Assembly (NCBI RefSeq): GCF_003056055.1
Contig: NZ_PYFP01000001.1
Coordinates: 1,984,001-2,048,000 of the forward strand
DNA: 64,000 nucleotides
Reading direction: 5' to 3'
DNA from: Glaciimonas sp. PCH181
GTDB lineage: Bacteria; Pseudomonadota; Gammaproteobacteria; Burkholderiales; Burkholderiaceae_D
Shown: positions 25,466 through 33,576 of the stretch, piece by piece
Layout: each line of letters starts with the position of its first letter
Numbering within the stretch: position 1 is the stretch's first letter
Notes under the pieces: model-generated
The model's input: the letters and a program-made list of their open reading frames with translations, nothing else
Databases searched by the model: none
What the model was told of the DNA's origin: nothing
Program-made: the position numbers and the translations under genes

Positions 25466-26740
25466 TTAAGAACGCGCTAAACGCATACCGCTGAATTGCC
25501 AACGCGCAGTAGCAGGGAAAAAATTGCGATAACTCAAACGGGTATGTCCGCTCGGGGTCACGCAAGAAGACCCGCGCAATACATATTGATTGACCATAAA
25601 TTTGCCGTTGTATTCGCCGACGGCCCCTTCAAGCGCGGTATAGCCCGGATACGGCGCATAACTACTCGTCGTCCATTGCCATACTTGGCCGAAATAATCC
25701 GTTTCATCGTGTACCGCACTGCCGGCCGCCACTGCTGCAGTTTCCCACTCAGCCTCGGTTGGCAAACGCGCACCGGCCCAGCGTGCGTAGGCTTCGGCCT
25801 CAAAAAAAGAAATGTGTGCCACCGGCTCGTCCAGCGCAATCGGTTGCAGGCCATTCAACGTAAATTCTTGCCAGGCCGAATCAAATTGCGACACCGATTT
25901 TTGCCAATATAAAGGGTGCGCCAATTTGTGCTGCGTGATCCATTCCCAGCCTGCCGCCAGCCATAACAGCGGATTCTGATAACCGCCCTCTTCAACAAAA
26001 GCGAGGTACTCCCCTTTGCTCACCAACCGCGATGCCATCGAAAACGGCTCAACAAATTGACGATGACGCGGCGTCTCGTTATCAAAGAAAAATCCTTCGC
26101 CATCATGCCCAACCTCGACCACGCCGCCATCAAATTTTTGCCACTCCAGATCAGGCAAAGCATCAGCAGCCAAACCCTCTCTCAGTTGATCGGCATTCGG
26201 CAACGTGTGCAGCAATTTATAAGGCGGCTTCAACGGATTTAACGAAAACAGATGCTTGATATCTGTCAGCAATAACTCCTGATGTTGCTGCTCGTGATGC
26301 AAGCCCAATTCAACCAGCGTCGCCATCTCGGCAGCACTCTCATCAGACAACGGCGCGACAAAAACCTGCTGCATGCGCTGATCGATGTTACGGCGATAAG
26401 TCCATACTTCACGCAATGAAGGGCGCGTGATCAACCCCCGCTGCGCACGCGGATGTTGATCACCCACGCCGTCGTAATAAGAGTTAAACAAGACCCGAAA
26501 AGCCGGATGAAACGGCTGAAAATCAGCTTCAAAGCGTTCTAGAATAAAGGTCTCAAAAAACCAGGTTGTATGCGCCAGATGCCATTTAACCGGGCTGGCA
26601 TCCGGCATAGACTGGACGCAACAATCCTCATCCTCCAACGGCTGCACCAAGGCTGCCGTTTCTTCGCGCATACGCGAAAACTGCGCTGCCAATGCGCCGA
26701 TATTTGCAGGCTTTGCGGATGCCGCCGCGAGTGTTTTCAT
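25466..26740 (-). CDS. egtB: Ergothioneine biosynthesis protein EgtB (sulfoxide synthase)
   Basis: 424 residues from the ATG at 26740; a GTG at 26746 with AAGGAGG 6 bp upstream is an equally good start and would overlap the egtD stop by one base. N-terminal DinB-like domain with the iron-ligand pattern HHEQQHQELLLTD, then an FGE-sulfatase-type domain (ARLPTEAEWETAA, RGSSCVTPSGHTRLSYRNFFP). EgtB is a non-heme iron enzyme that joins trimethylhistidine (hercynine) to a thiol donor with O2. It follows egtD directly, so egtD-egtB form an operon. No separate C-S lyase (EgtE) or EgtC is adjacent. Confidence 0.93.
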   Translation of the reverse strand: MKTLAAASAKPANIGALAAQFSRMREETAALVQPLEDEDCCVQSMPDASPVKWHLAHTTWFFETFILERFEADFQPFHPAFRVLFNSYYDGVGDQHPRAQRGLITRPSLREVWTYRRNIDQRMQQVFVAPLSDESAAEMATLVELGLHHEQQHQELLLTDIKHLFSLNPLKPPYKLLHTLPNADQLREGLAADALPDLEWQKFDGGVVEVGHDGEGFFFDNETPRHRQFVEPFSMASRLVSKGEYLAFVEEGGYQNPLLWLAAGWEWITQHKLAHPLYWQKSVSQFDSAWQEFTLNGLQPIALDEPVAHISFFEAEAYARWAGARLPTEAEWETAAVAAGSAVHDETDYFGQVWQWTTSSYAPYPGYTALEGAVGEYNGKFMVNQYVLRGSSCVTPSGHTRLSYRNFFPATARWQFSGMRLARS

Positions 26741-26745
26741 GTCCA

Positions 26746-27750
26746 CTATGCCCCTCCTTGCGCGTGACATACCATGAACCATTGATCTGGATCGCACCAA
26801 GTCTGGATATTGTTAAATCCGGCTTGTTCCAGCAGCGCGACAAAGCTCTCTTGCGTATATTTGTAGCTGCTTTCGGTATGAATCCGCTCACCGCGCACAA
26901 ACTGTCGCAGGCCACCATTTTTCCAACGTACAGTAACATCCCGTCTGGCTTCCAGATGCATCTCTACCCGGTTCTGCTGCGGATTGAAAAAACCACGATG
27001 GCACCAATTACTCAAATCGAAATCAGCATCAAGCAGACGATTCAGGTGCAGCAACAAATTCAAGTTAAATGAAGCCGTGACGCCCAACGCATCGTCATAA
27101 GCCGCATCGAGAATCGCCTTATCTTTAATCAGATCAATCCCAATCAGCAAGCCACCGGTGCGATCCTGCGCGGCGCTGTTGTCATGGGTAATGGACTTGC
27201 GGATCCGCAATAAAAATTTCAACGCCTCCAGCGGCGTGTAATTACCGATGGATGATCCGGGATAAAAGAATTGACGGCGTTCGCGTCCAATGGTGTTGGG
27301 CAATTCAAGCTCGCTTGAAAAATCCATCCCCAGACAAGTCATGGCGATATGCGGAAATTGCTGCCGCAAACCGGCTACGGCCTCATGTAAAAAGGTTTCC
27401 GAAATATCGATCGCCACATAATGACTGGGATGCAAAGTTGGAAATAACTTCGCCGCCTTCGCGCAATTGCCTGCGCCAAGATCAATCAACGTCGCGCCGA
27501 CACCGACCGCTTTAGCGATTTGAGGCGCGTAACGATCAAAAATCGCCGCCTCGGTGCGGGTCGGATAATATTCCGGCAACTCACAAATCGCCGCGAACAG
27601 TCGCGAGCCAAGGACATCGTAAAGATATTTAGGCGATGCAGAAGCCTGTGGCGCTAGCAATCCAGCCTCAACCTGGGCCACGATGGCATGTTTAATATAA
27701 TGCTGTGCTGCGCCGTTTTCCGGATGCTCCGGTTGCTGCATTTGAACCAT
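26746..27750 (-). CDS. egtD: L-histidine N-alpha-methyltransferase EgtD
   Basis: 334 residues. Trimethylates histidine to hercynine with SAM, the first step of ergothioneine synthesis. SAM-binding motif LIDLGAGNCAKAAKL, DUF2260-type fold, PGSSIGNYTPLEAL, and histidine-pocket sequence GIDLIKDKAILDAAYDD with FNLNLLLHLNRLL. GGGAGG sits 6-7 bp before the ATG. It lies upstream of egtB with the stop overlapping a possible egtB GTG. Ergothioneine is an antioxidant thiol, consistent with the azoR neighbourhood. Confidence 0.95.
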   Translation of the reverse strand: MVQMQQPEHPENGAAQHYIKHAIVAQVEAGLLAPQASASPKYLYDVLGSRLFAAICELPEYYPTRTEAAIFDRYAPQIAKAVGVGATLIDLGAGNCAKAAKLFPTLHPSHYVAIDISETFLHEAVAGLRQQFPHIAMTCLGMDFSSELELPNTIGRERRQFFYPGSSIGNYTPLEALKFLLRIRKSITHDNSAAQDRTGGLLIGIDLIKDKAILDAAYDDALGVTASFNLNLLLHLNRLLDADFDLSNWCHRGFFNPQQNRVEMHLEARRDVTVRWKNGGLRQFVRGERIHTESSYKYTQESFVALLEQAGFNNIQTWCDPDQWFMVCHAQGGA

Positions 27751-27980
27751 AGAAAGCCTCCCAGAATTGGTAAAAGTACAATTTATAGGTCTTATGCGTC
27801 AAAAAACTGGTCCGCATATGCCGATGATGCCGATCCTGATTTGCTTTACGACAATGAATTACCAACAATTCTGCGCCGCGGCGCAACATCTACTACACTA
27901 GCAGACTAGTTTTATGTCTACCAACTCCGTCTGCAAATAATGACGTTTCTATAATTTATCAGAGTATCGACAATCCGTTT

Positions 27981-28058
27981 AAAAACAGGTTCAAAGCAGG
28001 TTCTAAAGCAAGTTTTTAAAACAAGGTTTTAAGCAAGCGATATAGCAGGTTTCAAAGC
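27981..28058 (+). repeat. Degenerate ~15-bp direct repeats upstream of the ABC exporter
   Basis: Four or five imperfect tandem units of the type (A)GCAGGTTCTAAA/ACAAGGTTTTAA lie in a row, 80 bp before the exporter ATG. Could be repeat expansion or a multi-site operator. The rest of the 389-bp gap holds no gene. Confidence 0.45.
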
Positions 28059-28139
28059 GCTTTCACACCCACCGCGCAGCGATCGTGCAGCATCGTACAG
28101 CACAATAAGTTAAACAATCAGCAATAAAATAAAAGCAAC

Positions 28140-29930
28140 ATGACAACCACAACCAAAGAACCTCAAAAAGCCAGTCTGGCGACCCTTGCCGGATTACTTC
28201 CCTACCTCGCCCCTTATAAACGCCAATTTTTCTTGGCTGGTATTGCGCTGTTAGTCGCCGCCGGAGCGACCCTGGCGATTCCGTATGCTTTCAGGCAGAT
28301 GATTGATCTGGGATTCGGCGGAAACGGCATCAAAGACCCGCATCACATCGATTTATATTTCCTGGCCTTGTTTGGCGTCGCCTGCGTGTTGGGTGTGGCA
28401 ACTGCGGGGCGATTTTATATGGTGTCATGGCTGGGCGAGCGCGTCACCGCCGATCTGCGCAGCGCTGTATATTCCCACGTTGTCACGCAAAGCCCCCAAT
28501 TTTTTGAGACCACTAAAACCGGTGAAGTCCTGTCACGCATCACCACCGACACCACGCTGATTCAGGCATTAGTCGGCACCAGTATCTCTATGGCGCTGCG
28601 TAACGGACTGTTGTTTTCTGGCGGTCTGATCATGTTGTTTGTCAGCAGCATCAAACTCAGCTCAATCATTATTGTCATGCTGGCGGCCGTAGTATTACCG
28701 ATAGTCTGGTTCGGACGCCGGGTCCGCAAACTATCCCGCGCCTCGCAAGATCGCGTTGCAGATGCCTCTGCCATTGCCGGTGAAATCTTGAATGCCATGC
28801 CGACGGTACAAGCCTTTACCCATGAAAACATCGAAGGCAAGCGCTTTAAAGGCGCCATTGAAACCGCTTTTGGCACCGCTATGGAACGCATCCGCGCCCG
28901 TTCGCTGCTGACGATGATGGCGATTCTGTTAGTCTTCGGCGCAATCGTATTTGTGCTCTGGCTAGGCGCGCACGCGGTGGTGCAAGGCCGTATGAGCGGT
29001 GGTGAACTTGGTCAGTTTATTTTGTACGCAGCGCTGGTCGCCGGTTCCATCGGTGCATTAGCCGAAGTCATGGGCGACACCCAACGCGCCGCCGGTGCCA
29101 CTGAACGCTTGCTAGAATTACTGGCGGCAAAGTCCCCGGTCCAATCAGTATTACTGCCAGAAAAACTGCCGCCACGCACAGCCCAAGGCGCAGCAGTCGC
29201 GCTAGAAAATGTCGCGTTCCATTACCCATCTCGTCCCGACACAGCGTCGTTGTCCAACTTTTCACTCGATATCAAACCGGGTGAAACAGTCGCCATCGTC
29301 GGTCCTTCCGGCGCAGGCAAAACTACCCTATTCCAACTGTTGTTACGCTTTTACGATCCGCAGCAAGGCAGCATCACACTAGATGGCGTGGATATAAAAT
29401 TCCTTGATTTGCATACGTTACGTAACGCCATCGGGATTGTGCCGCAAGACACCGTAATCTTCTCAGCCAATGCGATGGAAAACATTCGCTACGGTCGCGT
29501 CAACGCCACCGATGCGGAAGTCATTGCCGCCGCCACCATGGCCGCCGCTGATGAATTTATTGTGCGTCTGCCAGAGGGTTATCAATCGTTCCTCGGCGAG
29601 CGCGGTGTGCGTTTGTCCGGCGGGCAGCGTCAGCGTATCGCCATCGCCCGCGCCCTGTTAAAAAATCCGCCGCTGTTATTGCTGGACGAAGCCACCAGCG
29701 CGCTAGATGCAGAATCAGAACGCGCCGTACAAGGTGCGCTGGAAGCAGCGATGGTTGGCCGCACCACACTGGTCATTGCCCATCGTCTGGCAACGGTACA
29801 GCGCGCAGACCGCATCATCGTATTGGAACACGGCCACATCGTTGAAACCGGTAATCATGCCTCACTGGTAGCACAAAACGGGCTGTATGCCAGTCTGGCT
29901 GCACTGCAATTTAATACTGTTAGCGTATAA
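28140..29930 (+). CDS. ABC exporter, fused membrane and ATPase domains (MsbA-like)
   Basis: 596 residues. Six-helix exporter membrane domain (~15-330; FLAGIALLVAAGATLAIPYAF, SWLGERVTADLRSAVYSHV) and an ATPase domain (~350-590) with Walker A GPSGAGKTT, Q-loop VPQDTVIF, signature LSGGQRQR, Walker B LLLLDEATSAL and the H-loop IAHRLATV. All catalytic residues are present. It works as a homodimer in the inner membrane; the resemblance is to MsbA-related lipid or drug exporters, but substrate is unknown. It lies 16 bp before an OYE gene and probably shares its transcript. Confidence 0.9.
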   Translation: MTTTTKEPQKASLATLAGLLPYLAPYKRQFFLAGIALLVAAGATLAIPYAFRQMIDLGFGGNGIKDPHHIDLYFLALFGVACVLGVATAGRFYMVSWLGERVTADLRSAVYSHVVTQSPQFFETTKTGEVLSRITTDTTLIQALVGTSISMALRNGLLFSGGLIMLFVSSIKLSSIIIVMLAAVVLPIVWFGRRVRKLSRASQDRVADASAIAGEILNAMPTVQAFTHENIEGKRFKGAIETAFGTAMERIRARSLLTMMAILLVFGAIVFVLWLGAHAVVQGRMSGGELGQFILYAALVAGSIGALAEVMGDTQRAAGATERLLELLAAKSPVQSVLLPEKLPPRTAQGAAVALENVAFHYPSRPDTASLSNFSLDIKPGETVAIVGPSGAGKTTLFQLLLRFYDPQQGSITLDGVDIKFLDLHTLRNAIGIVPQDTVIFSANAMENIRYGRVNATDAEVIAAATMAAADEFIVRLPEGYQSFLGERGVRLSGGQRQRIAIARALLKNPPLLLLDEATSALDAESERAVQGALEAAMVGRTTLVIAHRLATVQRADRIIVLEHGHIVETGNHASLVAQNGLYASLAALQFNTVSV

Positions 29931-29946
29931 ACTTTTAGGACATGCC

Positions 29947-31053
29947 ATGAGCAAATTATTTTCACCACTCGTCTTGCGCGGTATCACTCTGCCGAATCGG
30001 ATTGCCGTTGCGCCAATGTGCCAATACTCCGCGCAGGACGGTTTTGCCAACGACTGGCATATGGTGCATCTGGGCAGCCGTGCAGTTGGCGGTGCCGGTC
30101 TGGTGATGTTTGAAGCCACCGCAGTCGTGGCAGAAGGCCGTATCACGCCGCAGGATTTGGGTATCTGGAAAGATGATCATATCGTGCCGTTACGTCGGAT
30201 TACGCAATTTATCGCGCAGCAAGGTGCGGTTCCCGGTATTCAGTTAGCGCATGCAGGTCGCAAAGCCAGCGTCACGCGGCCTTGGGATGCGAATCAAGGC
30301 AGCATCGCGCTGGATCAGGGCGGCTGGGAAACAGTTGGGCCATCGGCACTGCCATTCGATGGTTTTCGTCCGCCGCTGGCAATCTCAGCGGCGCAGATTG
30401 CCGACGTTGTGCAGGCTTTTGTAGACGCCGCGCTGCGTGCGCATCAAGCTGGATTTAAGGTTATTGAAGTCCACGCTGCCCACGGTTATTTATTGCATCA
30501 ATTCCTATCGCCTATCAGTAACGTGCGCACCGATGAATACGGTGGCAGTTTTGAAAACCGCACGCGCTTTGTGATGGAAGTGGTGACGGCGGTGCGCCAA
30601 GCCTGGCCTGCAGAATTGCCAATGTTCGTGCGAGTATCGGCGACAGATTGGGTTGAGGGTGGCTGGAGTGCGGATGAAACGGTGGCATTAAGCCGTTTGT
30701 TTCGAGAGGCTGGCGTTGATTTGGTGGATATTTCTAGTGGTGGCAATGTTGCCACTGCGGAGATTCCGGTCGGGCCCGGGTATCAGACCCAGTTTGCTGA
30801 GCGCGTTAAAAAAGAGGCGGGAATTCCGAGCGGCGCAGTGGGGATGATTACCGAACCGATTCAGGCTGAGCATATTTTGCGTACCGGGCAGGCTGATTTG
30901 GTATTGCTGGCGCGTGAATTATTGCGGGATCCGAATTGGCCGTTACATGCAGCTGAGGAGCTACGGGCCGAGACGCCGTGGCCGCCGCAATATGCGCGTG
31001 CGACTTCGCGCAAAATGCCGATACGGCCGTCGATTAATTATGGTGATGATTAA
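29947..31053 (+). CDS. Old yellow enzyme family NADH:flavin oxidoreductase (YqjM-like)
   Basis: 368 residues from the ATG at 29947. FMN-dependent TIM barrel that reduces activated C=C bonds of enals, enones and nitro compounds. Markers of the YqjM/thermophilic-like class: APMCQYSAQDGFANDWH with its Cys, LAHAGRKAS, HAAHGYLLHQFLSPISNVRTDEYGG and a C-terminal ARELLRDPNW. Probably involved in electrophile detoxification along with the NemR cluster 2 kb further on. Base composition becomes markedly G-rich on the coding strand towards its 3' end. Confidence 0.92.
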   Translation: MSKLFSPLVLRGITLPNRIAVAPMCQYSAQDGFANDWHMVHLGSRAVGGAGLVMFEATAVVAEGRITPQDLGIWKDDHIVPLRRITQFIAQQGAVPGIQLAHAGRKASVTRPWDANQGSIALDQGGWETVGPSALPFDGFRPPLAISAAQIADVVQAFVDAALRAHQAGFKVIEVHAAHGYLLHQFLSPISNVRTDEYGGSFENRTRFVMEVVTAVRQAWPAELPMFVRVSATDWVEGGWSADETVALSRLFREAGVDLVDISSGGNVATAEIPVGPGYQTQFAERVKKEAGIPSGAVGMITEPIQAEHILRTGQADLVLLARELLRDPNWPLHAAEELRAETPWPPQYARATSRKMPIRPSINYGDD

Positions 31054-31205
31054 TTTTAATTAATTTGATAAATGTTTTTTTGGAGAAATGCTTGGCGCTT
31101 TTCTAGCTGCTTTGTAATTCTCTTTTAACTGCACTTTGCAGGGCTCTTTGCAAAATTCTTTTAGCGCTGTCTTTAAGTATCTTTAGTACCAGTACCATTT
31201 AATGA

Positions 31206-31236
31206 AGCCTGTCGGATTGTTCCGGCAGGCTTTTTT
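31206..31236 (+). terminator. Intrinsic terminator after the OYE gene
   Basis: AGCCTGTCGGA / TCCGGCAGGCT stem (one G-T pair), loop TTGT, then TTTTTT. The T-rich stretch 31054-31205 before it holds no ORF. Confidence 0.85.
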
Positions 31237-31357
31237 CGTTCGGCATGATTTTCAATTGGGGATTATTTTGTAATTATTTTCGGCGCGTTTTGTTGACGTC
31301 GTTTGTGGCGCTTTTCATGTCTGATAATTTGCGTTTGACGATGGGGCGGCGTAGCCG

Positions 31358-31460
31358 ATTTTTTTAGCTATCACTCGGAAATAGGCGGGAAACATGTTTG
31401 AGCACAGCGAGTTGCTTTCTCGATCCTCGGGATGGCTAAAAAATTTGGAGACCCGAAGGG
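31358..31460 (+). repeat. Dispersed inverted-repeat element, copy A
   Basis: Ends form an inverted repeat (31358-31372 with 31431-31446; TTTTTTAGC / GCTAAAAAA). The interior shares with copy B (49466-49700): TCACTCGGRAAT, RACATGTTTGAGC and then AAATTTGG followed by CCCGAAGG. Located between the convergent ends of the OYE and LysR genes. From memory, similar sequences are frequent between genes in Oxalobacteraceae and are often mistaken for small ORFs (reading KKFGGPKGR). Confidence 0.7.
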
Positions 31461-31497
31461 TAGCCATTCACCGCCCACCCAACAACCAAAATTAATG

Positions 31498-32433
31498 TCA
31501 AGTAGCCGCCATCCCCAACCCAACAGCCACCTCCGAAATCAATCTCCGCAACCAAACTACATCCGGCGCAACATGCGACCGCGTATGCCACAACATATAA
31601 AACCGCATCTTAGGCATATCAAACGGCAAAGGAAAAACCTGAATCGGCCAATCCCGTACAAAATAATTCGCAAACTGCCGTCCAGTAGTAAAAATCAAAT
31701 CCGACTTAGCCAACACATGCGGCACCAACGCAAAATACGGAATCGCTACCTGCACATTACGCTTCAACCCCAATTCCGCCAACGCCGCATCGATACTGCT
31801 ACGATGCCCCTCAATGTACGGCGTAGGTGCCAAATGTGGCATCTCCACATAATATTTCAACGTCAACCCCTTCTTCGCCACAGGATGATCCCGGTGCATC
31901 ATGCACACCACATCATCCTCAAACAACTGCGCCAAATGCAAATGCTCCGGCGGATCAGGCCAGTTACCAATCACCAAATCAAGCCGCCCTGTCTCCAGCG
32001 CGTTCGAATAATCCAACCCTGCATCTAACGCATGCACCATCAAACTAGCCCCCGGCGCACGCCGCCGAACCTGCTCGATAATCGAAGGAATCAACAAAAC
32101 ATTCAGATAATCCGGCGTCCCGACATGGAACACCCGCGCCGTGCTACTCGCCTCAAAAGCCGCGACCGGCGCACCAATCTTCTCAAATATATCCAACCCC
32201 TCCTTCGCAAGCGCCAACAACTCCTGACCGCGCTCAGTCGCCACCATCCCACTCTTCCCGCGCACCAGAATCGCGTCCCCCGTCAACTCACGCAAACGCT
32301 TCAACGTATTACTGATAGTCGGCTGCGATTGCCCCAACTTAATCGCCGTGCGGGAAACACTCTTCTCCACCAGCAAGGTATGCAAAACTCGCAGAAGATA
32401 CGTATCGAGATGATGGTTAGCGCGTGAAGTCAT
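31498..32433 (-). CDS. LysR family transcriptional regulator
   Basis: 311 residues. N-terminal winged helix (TYLLRVLHTLLVEKSVSRTAIKLGQSQPTISNTLKRLREL), then a periplasmic-binding-like effector domain (VFHVGTPDYLNVLLIPSIIEQV, RLDLVIGNWPDPPEHLH). The QSQPTISNTLKRLRE recognition helix and the LHTLLVEKSVSRTA start fit the NahR/NodD-like subgroup. No divergent partner gene with obvious metabolic function is present. Unusual base bias: the coding strand is strongly G/T-rich, so the opposite strand stays open over long frames that are not genes. Confidence 0.87.
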   Translation of the reverse strand: MTSRANHHLDTYLLRVLHTLLVEKSVSRTAIKLGQSQPTISNTLKRLRELTGDAILVRGKSGMVATERGQELLALAKEGLDIFEKIGAPVAAFEASSTARVFHVGTPDYLNVLLIPSIIEQVRRRAPGASLMVHALDAGLDYSNALETGRLDLVIGNWPDPPEHLHLAQLFEDDVVCMMHRDHPVAKKGLTLKYYVEMPHLAPTPYIEGHRSSIDAALAELGLKRNVQVAIPYFALVPHVLAKSDLIFTTGRQFANYFVRDWPIQVFPLPFDMPKMRFYMLWHTRSHVAPDVVWLRRLISEVAVGLGMAAT

Positions 32434-32729
32434 TGATGCTCAAGGTGAAGAATTCATTGAAAGTACAAAAGTGAAGCGGCCTGCGAGTGCACACAAAAAC
32501 ACACACTTAGATGTCGAATTTTTATGCAAAAATTAACATAACAAATTGCATAACAAATTTACGTAGCAAATCAACATGCAAAAATAAACATATATGCTTA
32601 TTTTTTTATAGGATAACGGATAACTTACGCCGTTGGTATAGCCATAGCCGTATAGCGCCTCATCGAAAATGCCACGCCCGGACAATTCCGCATTCGCTTC
32701 TTTTATTGATATTGGATCCAAATAATTAC
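32434..32729. other. AT-rich intergenic region
   Basis: Divergent region between the LysR gene and nemR. Contains repeated ATAACAAATT-like stretches (about 32535-32590) and an AAAATAA...TTATTTT imperfect hairpin, but no supported ORF. Confidence 0.5.
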
Positions 32730-32744
32730 TAGACGACTGGTCTA
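32730..32744. promoter_or_regulatory. NemR-type operator upstream of nemR
   Basis: TAGACGACTGGTCTA: half-sites TAGAC/GTCTA, 24 bp before the nemR ATG. It agrees at 12 of 15 positions with a site upstream of the yqhD-like gene (33549-33563). A second partial half-site GGTCTAGAC lies next to it (32749-32757). Confidence 0.65.
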
Positions 32745-32767
32745 ATTAGGTCTAGACTACCAAAATC

Positions 32768-33379
32768 ATGCGAACAACCTACGACACCACCAGACGCCAT
32801 ATCCTCGATGCAGGCCAGCAACTCATCGTGGTGAAAGGCTTTGCAGGCGTAGGTTTAAACGAAATACTGACAGCCGCGGCCATACCAAAGGGCTCGTTTT
32901 ATCACTATTTCGGCTCAAAGGAACAATACGGCTGCGCGCTGATGGAGCAATACTTCAGCGACTATCTGCTGCGACTCGACCAATTACTCCACCCTTCGCC
33001 AGAAGCCGCAGACGCCTCATCGGCACGCGCACGGTTAATAACCTACTGGGAACGCTGGGTCGATACCCAATGCAGTCAAGACGTCAAAGAAAAGTGTCTG
33101 GTGGTGAAATTAAGCGCCGAGGTCGCCGATCTGTCCGAAGATATGCGCATGATCCTATGCGAAGGTACAAAACGCGTCAGGGCTAGCCTAACCGCCTGCA
33201 TCGCCAATGGCGTCACCGATGGCTCGCTGCAATCTAGCATTGATCCAGAAAAAACCGCACAAATGCTCTATCAAATGTGGCTAGGCGCTAGTCTGCTAGC
33301 AAAGTTGCAGCGGGATCGTACACCACTGGAATACGCATTCGCTACCACTATCGCAACCTTGCGAGAGCCTGTTAGCTAG
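32768..33379 (+). CDS. nemR: NemR-like TetR family repressor, electrophile and hypochlorite sensor
   Basis: 203 residues. TetR helix-turn-helix at ~10-55 (GVGLNEILTAAAIPKGSFYHYFGSKEQYG) and a C-terminal domain strikingly like E. coli NemR (KCLVVKLSAEVADLSEDMR against GCLTVKLSAEVCDLSEDMR). The redox Cys (Cys110, equivalent to NemR Cys106) and the partner Lys (Lys179 in LLAKLQR, equivalent to Lys175) are both present, so the Cys-Lys switch known for NemR is probably conserved. Two further cysteines (102, 131) are specific here. Its operator appears before itself and before the yqhD-like gene. Confidence 0.88.
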   Translation: MRTTYDTTRRHILDAGQQLIVVKGFAGVGLNEILTAAAIPKGSFYHYFGSKEQYGCALMEQYFSDYLLRLDQLLHPSPEAADASSARARLITYWERWVDTQCSQDVKEKCLVVKLSAEVADLSEDMRMILCEGTKRVRASLTACIANGVTDGSLQSSIDPEKTAQMLYQMWLGASLLAKLQRDRTPLEYAFATTIATLREPVS

Positions 33380-33513
33380 CCGCGGTGGCGGTTTTTCTGT
33401 CAATTCAGACTTAGCACATCGCCGCTCCATCACTCGTACTTTTATCACGTTCAATTTTCCAGTCGTCGTCCCAAACCAACGTCGGCGGCATTAAAAATTT
33501 CACATTACGCCAC

Positions 33514-33537
33514 ACACGACTAAGTCGTGTATTTTTT
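33514..33537 (+). terminator. Intrinsic terminator after nemR
   Basis: ACACGAC (33514-33520) / GTCGTGT (33524-33530) with a 3-nt loop, followed by ATTTTTT. It separates nemR from the yqhD-like gene, which has its own operator. Confidence 0.75.
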
Positions 33538-33548
33538 AACCCAATAAC

Positions 33549-33563
33549 TAGTTGACCGGTCTA
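33549..33563. promoter_or_regulatory. NemR-type operator upstream of the yqhD-like gene
   Basis: TAGTTGACCGGTCTA, 14 bp before the ATG. Identity with the nemR operator extends into CTAATTA on the right. Suggests one regulon. Confidence 0.65.
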
Positions 33564-33576
33564 ATTAAGGAAAAAT

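Noticed and set aside
31432..32427. Plus-strand frames starting in repeat copy A and running opposite the LysR gene
   Set aside because: Same compositional artefact; no SD, no family resemblance, and the opposite strand is a full LysR gene.
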